Of a stretch of DNA of 18,274 bases, positions 14,895-18,274 are shown piece by piece. Position numbers and translations under genes: made by a program. How positions within the stretch are numbered: position 1 is the stretch's first letter; the number at the start of each line of letters is the position of its first letter. The DNA comes from Thermotogaceae bacterium (GTDB taxonomy: Bacteria; Thermotogota; Thermotogae; Thermotogales; Thermotogaceae): contig JALVXE010000019.1 of the NCBI GenBank assembly GCA_027038385.1, positions 1-18,274 on the forward strand. Direction: 5' to 3'. The notes beneath the pieces are model-generated. The model made no database searches and was not told where the DNA came from. It saw nothing but the letters and a program-made list of their open reading frames with translations.

Positions 14895-14905
14895 TGTGGT
14901 AGTAT
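14895..14905 (+). promoter_or_regulatory. Extended -10 promoter of the DtxR-like/MoxR/VWA operon
   Basis: TGTGGTAGTAT (TG at 14897-14898, -10 at 14900-14905) matches the extended -10 that recurs in this window. No good -35 is seen. Transcription would start near 14912, with the AGGAGGT ribosome binding site in a leader of about 28 bases. Autoregulation by the first gene is possible, but no clear operator palindrome is visible. Confidence 0.55.
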
Positions 14906-14939
14906 CCAAGCGAAGTAGAAAGTTGCAGGAGGTAATCGT

Positions 14940-15434
14940 ATGCTCAGCAAAGGAGAGAAAAAATATCTCGTTGGAGTCCTTTTGACGGAAAACGAGTACG
15001 GCTGGACAAGACTGAAATGGGTGGCAGATTTCTTCGGAGTGAAGATGTCCACCGTCAAAGAGTTCTTAAATTCACTAGAGGATAAAAAGCTCGTGACTCA
15101 TCAAAGAAGAGGTGCGATATTCTTAACTGATGTTGGGAGAGAGCTGGCACTTAAGGAGAAGAGAAAACTCGACGTTCTGATCAAATTCATGACGGGATGC
15201 CTTGTGCTTGACGAGGACACGGCGAACAAAAACGCTTTAAAGATTCTTTTCGAGCTCGACGATACGGTATCAAACCGTCTTTACAAATTCATAGAGTTCA
15301 TGACGCTCTGTCCGACCAAGCCAGTGTTCATAGATAAGTTCGAGAGCTATGTGAAAGAAGGAAAGTACGAAACATGCAGCTTCTGTCCTGTCCTTTTCAA
15401 CAAGGAGGGATACGATGAGACTAAGCGAGGCTAA
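14940..15434 (+). CDS. DtxR/MntR-like winged-helix regulator with altered metal site
   Basis: A 164-residue protein with an N-terminal winged helix-turn-helix (about 9-64): WVADFFGVKMSTVKEFLNSLEDK as recognition region and RRGAIFLTDVGRELA as wing. Layout and the second helical domain resemble DtxR/MntR metal-dependent repressors. At the place where DtxR has the Glu-His ligand pair before a conserved Ser, this protein has Asp107-Asp108 (DDTVS). It also has Cys87, Cys124 (LCP), Cys146 and Cys149 (CSFC), which could bind metal or a cluster; cysteine-rich tails occur in some clostridial DtxR-like proteins. It may sense something other than Fe or Mn. The start ATG 14940 follows CAGGAGGT. Its end overlaps the AAA+ gene by 20 bases. 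The family call is by pattern, so moderate certainty. Confidence 0.7.
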   Translation: MLSKGEKKYLVGVLLTENEYGWTRLKWVADFFGVKMSTVKEFLNSLEDKKLVTHQRRGAIFLTDVGRELALKEKRKLDVLIKFMTGCLVLDEDTANKNALKILFELDDTVSNRLYKFIEFMTLCPTKPVFIDKFESYVKEGKYETCSFCPVLFNKEGYDETKRG

Positions 15435-16479
15435 AAAGTTGGCGATGAAGATAATGTCCGTGGGCGAGATTCCACTCCTTGTGGGTCATTTCGGAGTCGG
15501 CAAGACGGATCTCATAAGGGAGATAGCAAAGGAAACTAACAGGGAACTGGTGATACTGATACTCTCACAAATGGAACCAGGGGACTTGATAGGTCTTCCG
15601 GCACGTGGTGAGGACAAGACCGTTTTTCTGAAACCAGATTGGTGGCCCGAAAACGACAACACCATCCTCCTTTTGGACGAGATAAACAGAGCACACAGAT
15701 CCATAAGGAATGCGATAATGCAACTTTTGATCGACAAGAGGATACACAACCACGTGCTCCCTGAAGGAGTTTGGATCGCGGCGGCGATGAACCCACCGGA
15801 TGATGAGTATGATCAAGCTGAACTAATAACAGATCCAGCTTTCATTTCAAGATTCTTCGTTTTGGAGATAAATCCAGATCCGCAGGAGTGGGTGAAATGG
15901 TCGGAAAAGAACGGAGTGCACGAATCCGTGAGGAGGTTTATAAACAGCTATCCGGAGTTTCTATCATCCAGCAGATATGTATCCATAAGAGCTGATCTAA
16001 AGCCGAGCCCAAGAAGCTGGTACAAGCTCGGGAAGGTTCTCTCCGCTCTCTCGAAAAACGAGATAAATGAGTATGGATACACGCTCGCAGCGGGAATAAT
16101 AGGTCCTGAAGCTGCAAAGGTGTTCTACGACACATTTCTCAGAAATTCGAAGATCCCATCAGCTGAGAAGATACTTCTTGAAGGTTTGAACGTCGATCTT
16201 GATGGAATAGACGATTACAACTCTTTGGTGGTAAGGGTAATGGATTTTCTATCCTCCATGGATGACGAAGATATCATAAAACATATGAGTAAAGTCTCAA
16301 GTATATCTGAGAACATATTCGATATGTCTAGAAAGCTTCCAAAGGAATCCTTCTACGCCCTCATGAGGTATATAGTTGACGAAGCTGAAAAATCCGGAAT
16401 TAGAGGAAAATTCTTCGATTCCCTTTTATCAGAACTGATGAAACACGACGAATTGGTCGAAATGGTGAGAAATATATGA
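15415..16479 (+). CDS. MoxR-family AAA+ ATPase
   Basis: A 354-residue cytoplasmic AAA+ ATPase of the MoxR/AAA_5 type, thought to act as a chaperone-like remodeller together with a VWA protein. Walker A is GHFGVGKT (24-31), Walker B ILLLDE with Asp88-Glu89, sensor 1 MNP (125-127) and the arginine-finger region ISRFF with Arg146. The C-terminal third is helical and not recognised beyond the usual lid domain. ATG 15415 lies 5 bases after AAGGAGGG, inside the end of the regulator gene. The stop overlaps the next start as ATGA. The neighbouring VWA/metallopeptidase-like gene is the expected partner, as in RavA-ViaA and related pairs. The client is unknown. Confidence 0.88.
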   Translation: MRLSEAKKLAMKIMSVGEIPLLVGHFGVGKTDLIREIAKETNRELVILILSQMEPGDLIGLPARGEDKTVFLKPDWWPENDNTILLLDEINRAHRSIRNAIMQLLIDKRIHNHVLPEGVWIAAAMNPPDDEYDQAELITDPAFISRFFVLEINPDPQEWVKWSEKNGVHESVRRFINSYPEFLSSSRYVSIRADLKPSPRSWYKLGKVLSALSKNEINEYGYTLAAGIIGPEAAKVFYDTFLRNSKIPSAEKILLEGLNVDLDGIDDYNSLVVRVMDFLSSMDDEDIIKHMSKVSSISENIFDMSRKLPKESFYALMRYIVDEAEKSGIRGKFFDSLLSELMKHDELVEMVRNI

Positions 16480-17636
16480 AAATAGACGATGCAATGATTG
16501 AACTTGGAAAGGAATCTCCTTTTTATCTGTACATGCTCATTGGAATGAGGAGGGTCGAAACGGACTCAGTGAGAACGATATCTCTCAGTTTTTCAAGGAA
16601 CGGAGATATGATTCTCTTCTACAACCCAAGAATCGAGGAAAAGGATCCAAGGTTTGTGAAAGCTCTACTGAAACACCAGATCATGCACCTGATAAACCAG
16701 CACTTCTTGATAAAACCAAAGGACAACAGGGATAAAAAGATCTGGGATTTGGCCATGGATGCAGCCATAAATCAGTACATAGAAGAACTAGATGCTTTCG
16801 GCGTTCCGCTCAACCAATTGATAGAAGAGGGGCATGGTGTTGACAACGAGTACATATTCGCCGTCCCACCACCACAATATCCCTGGGAAAGTGCCGAGTT
16901 CTATCATGACTGGATGTTGAAGAAATTCGAGGAACTAGGAAGATTCGACATAGAAGCGCTCCCGCAGAGTCCCGACGAGCATGCGAATGGTGACATCAAC
17001 TACGACATGGTGCTTGAGATAACCAAGAGCAAAATAGGAAAAGCCTTCAACATGTATGGAGGGAGCCTTCCGTCGGGTGTCCAGAGGATGGTGGAAAAAT
17101 TCCTGTCAAAGCCAACCTTGAACTGGAAAGTTCTCGTCAGACGATTTATGGGAGTCTCTGTGAAAGGTGAGAGGTACACTACACCTTTAAAACCGAACAG
17201 AAGGTACGAAGATCAACCTGGATGGAGGTATGAATACAAATCGAAGCTGGCAGTGGTTGTTGATACGTCTGGAAGTATCATAGAGAGTGAGATAAACGAT
17301 TTCCTATCCGAGATAGAATCTCTTGTCAAGATTGCAGAAGGAGAGATCTATCTCGTTCAAGTTGACAACAACGTGACGATTGTTGCAAAGTACAGGAAAG
17401 GAGATTGGAGAGACCTGGAGATCGTAGGTGGTGGAGAGACCGACCTCCAGCCGGCTGTCAGCTACGTGGAAGATAACTTGAAGACCGAAGGTGTGGTCGT
17501 TTTTACAGATGGGCACGCTGACGTACCGCTGAGCAGAAGGAGGATTCTTTTCGTCCTTTCCAAGTACCACAATCCGGATTTCAGACGAGAGGCCATGGAG
17601 ATGTACGGTCCGTCTTCTGTGGCGGTGATAGGTTGA
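16476..17636 (+). CDS. Metallopeptidase-like plus VWA-domain protein (DUF2201 type)
   Basis: A 386-residue partner of the AAA+ ATPase. The N-terminal half resembles the metallopeptidase-like domain of the DUF2201 family, with His67 and His71 in HQIMH, a further His76, and a downstream LAMDAAINQ containing Asp95. The catalytic Glu of HExxH is Gln68 here, so peptidase activity is doubtful although metal could still bind. The C-terminal part is a VWA-like domain with MIDAS residues DTSGS (263-267), a GGGETDL threonine region and FTDGHAD. There is no signal peptide or membrane helix, so it should be cytoplasmic. The start is the ATGA overlap with the ATPase gene. The stop overlaps a TTG start of the next gene (TTGA). 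Confidence 0.85.
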   Translation: MKIDDAMIELGKESPFYLYMLIGMRRVETDSVRTISLSFSRNGDMILFYNPRIEEKDPRFVKALLKHQIMHLINQHFLIKPKDNRDKKIWDLAMDAAINQYIEELDAFGVPLNQLIEEGHGVDNEYIFAVPPPQYPWESAEFYHDWMLKKFEELGRFDIEALPQSPDEHANGDINYDMVLEITKSKIGKAFNMYGGSLPSGVQRMVEKFLSKPTLNWKVLVRRFMGVSVKGERYTTPLKPNRRYEDQPGWRYEYKSKLAVVVDTSGSIIESEINDFLSEIESLVKIAEGEIYLVQVDNNVTIVAKYRKGDWRDLEIVGGGETDLQPAVSYVEDNLKTEGVVVFTDGHADVPLSRRRILFVLSKYHNPDFRREAMEMYGPSSVAVIG

Positions 17637-18274
17637 GACTGGGACCTGAGGCGGTATGTGAGAAATTGGAAAACTTGATGAATAAGTTAGAGACCATTAG
17701 GGATACTTCTGTTGAATTCTTGTTGAGGCACAAGGACAGGGTGGACGACCTTCACAAGGTCGCGCTGGTGCATTCCATAAGATCGGATGTTCAGATAGTT
17801 GTGTCCGTGTTCAGCGAAGGGAACATGGCCGCTGGTATAACTTTGTCAGATCCATTCTCACGATCGCCTTCTCCTTACAGGATGAATGTGGATTCTCGGA
17901 TCTTCTCAAGTGCTGTTGGTGAAACCTTCGGATGGGGAATATCAGAGGTAAAGAGCGGGATATTCGAATTTCCTCCCAAGGTTAAGTTTCTGGCTGTGGT
18001 CGGTGATGAGATCTGGATGAGAAAAGAACTCTTCCAAGAAAAGATAAAGGGAACGGAGACTCTCTCTTTTTCAGAGAATATAGATGAAGATGTTTTCACC
18101 AAGGTCTTGGAAATAAAGAAGAAACCCTGTATAAGAGGAATTAAAGCGTTCATAGATGACGAAGGGATACACGTAGCGTTCTTAGCACCAGAAGATATCA
18201 GCGATAGCAGGCTCTCTCTTTTGTCTGAGATGGCAAAGATTGTAAAAGAAAACCTGGGGATAAAGACTTCTGTT
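17633..18274 (+). CDS. Unrecognised protein, fourth gene of the MoxR/VWA operon, 3' end outside the window
   Basis: An open frame from TTG 17633 runs to the last base, giving 214 codons without a stop. The TTG overlaps the VWA-gene stop (TTGA), and GGCGGTGAT sits about 5 bases upstream, the same coupling style used by the other genes here. Codon use matches its neighbours. The N-terminus is predicted helical (EKLENLMNKLETIRD). It is followed by a mixed alpha/beta region with hydrophobic strands such as VQIVVSVF and KFLAVVGDEIW, and a later IHVAFLAPEDI. No signal peptide, membrane helix or known catalytic motif is seen. I do not recognise the family; context suggests a role with the AAA+/VWA pair. 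Confidence 0.75.
   Translation, partial: MRLGPEAVCEKLENLMNKLETIRDTSVEFLLRHKDRVDDLHKVALVHSIRSDVQIVVSVFSEGNMAAGITLSDPFSRSPSPYRMNVDSRIFSSAVGETFGWGISEVKSGIFEFPPKVKFLAVVGDEIWMRKELFQEKIKGTETLSFSENIDEDVFTKVLEIKKKPCIRGIKAFIDDEGIHVAFLAPEDISDSRLSLLSEMAKIVKENLGIKTSV

Noticed and set aside
17875..18153. Leftward 92-codon frame near the right end
   Set aside because: It is antisense to the coupled fourth gene of the rightward operon, has no ribosome binding site of the local type, and shows no family resemblance.
1..18274. CRISPR arrays, insertion sequences, phage genes or attachment sites
   Set aside because: No regularly spaced repeats, transposase or integrase frames, or duplicated tRNA 3' ends were seen on reading both strands.

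Overview
The window looks like chromosomal DNA from a thermophilic member of the Thermotogae, probably Thermotoga or Pseudothermotoga. The basis is the very tight gene packing, frequent TTG and GTG starts, AGA/AGG/ATA-rich codon use, Lys/Glu/Arg-rich proteins, strong GGAGGTGAT-type ribosome binding sites, CCA-encoding GC-rich tRNAs, and a fluoride riboswitch that, from memory, is almost the same as the one crystallised from Thermotoga petrophila. No mobile element, phage gene or CRISPR array is visible.

Left part (1-5842): the last codons of an oppD-like gene and a complete oppF-like ATPase gene run rightward. They meet, tail to tail and overlapping, a leftward sugar (CUT1-type) ABC transporter operon of one binding protein and two permeases, with no ATPase gene of its own. 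A terminator-like hairpin lies in the first codons of the first permease gene and could set binding protein above permease. lepA (elongation factor 4) lies upstream on the same strand.

Middle (5843-9657): divergent from lepA, an alpha-phosphohexomutase gene and an atypical short-chain dehydrogenase gene form an operon. They converge, with a 4-base overlap, on an ADP-ribosylglycohydrolase gene. That gene starts just behind the terminator of a leftward tRNA cluster, in transcription order Ser(CGA), then Lys(TTT)-Leu(TAG)-Gly(GCC).

Centre of interest (9690-12860): back to back with the tRNA-Ser promoter, a rightward promoter makes a leader holding a fluoride (crcB-motif) aptamer. Its 3' strand overlaps a rho-independent terminator, so it should be a transcriptional ON switch. 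It controls two overlapping genes for paralogous MutS-like ATPases of about 505 residues. Both lack the mismatch-recognition domain, carry Asn-Glu in place of Asp-Glu at Walker B, and differ at the H-loop. No fluoride exporter is present. A fluoride-induced, possibly heterodimeric MutS-like ATPase pair is the least explained system here.

Right part (12861-18274): a full-length transketolase with its own terminator, then a translationally coupled operon. It encodes a DtxR-like regulator with altered metal-ligand positions and several cysteines, a MoxR-type AAA+ ATPase, a protein joining a degenerate metallopeptidase-like domain (HQxxH) to a VWA domain, and an unrecognised protein that runs off the window. 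The AAA+/VWA pair resembles RavA-ViaA-type chaperone systems.

Across the window most promoters share an extended -10 close to TGTGGTAWAAT, and many genes are joined by 4-base stop/start overlaps.
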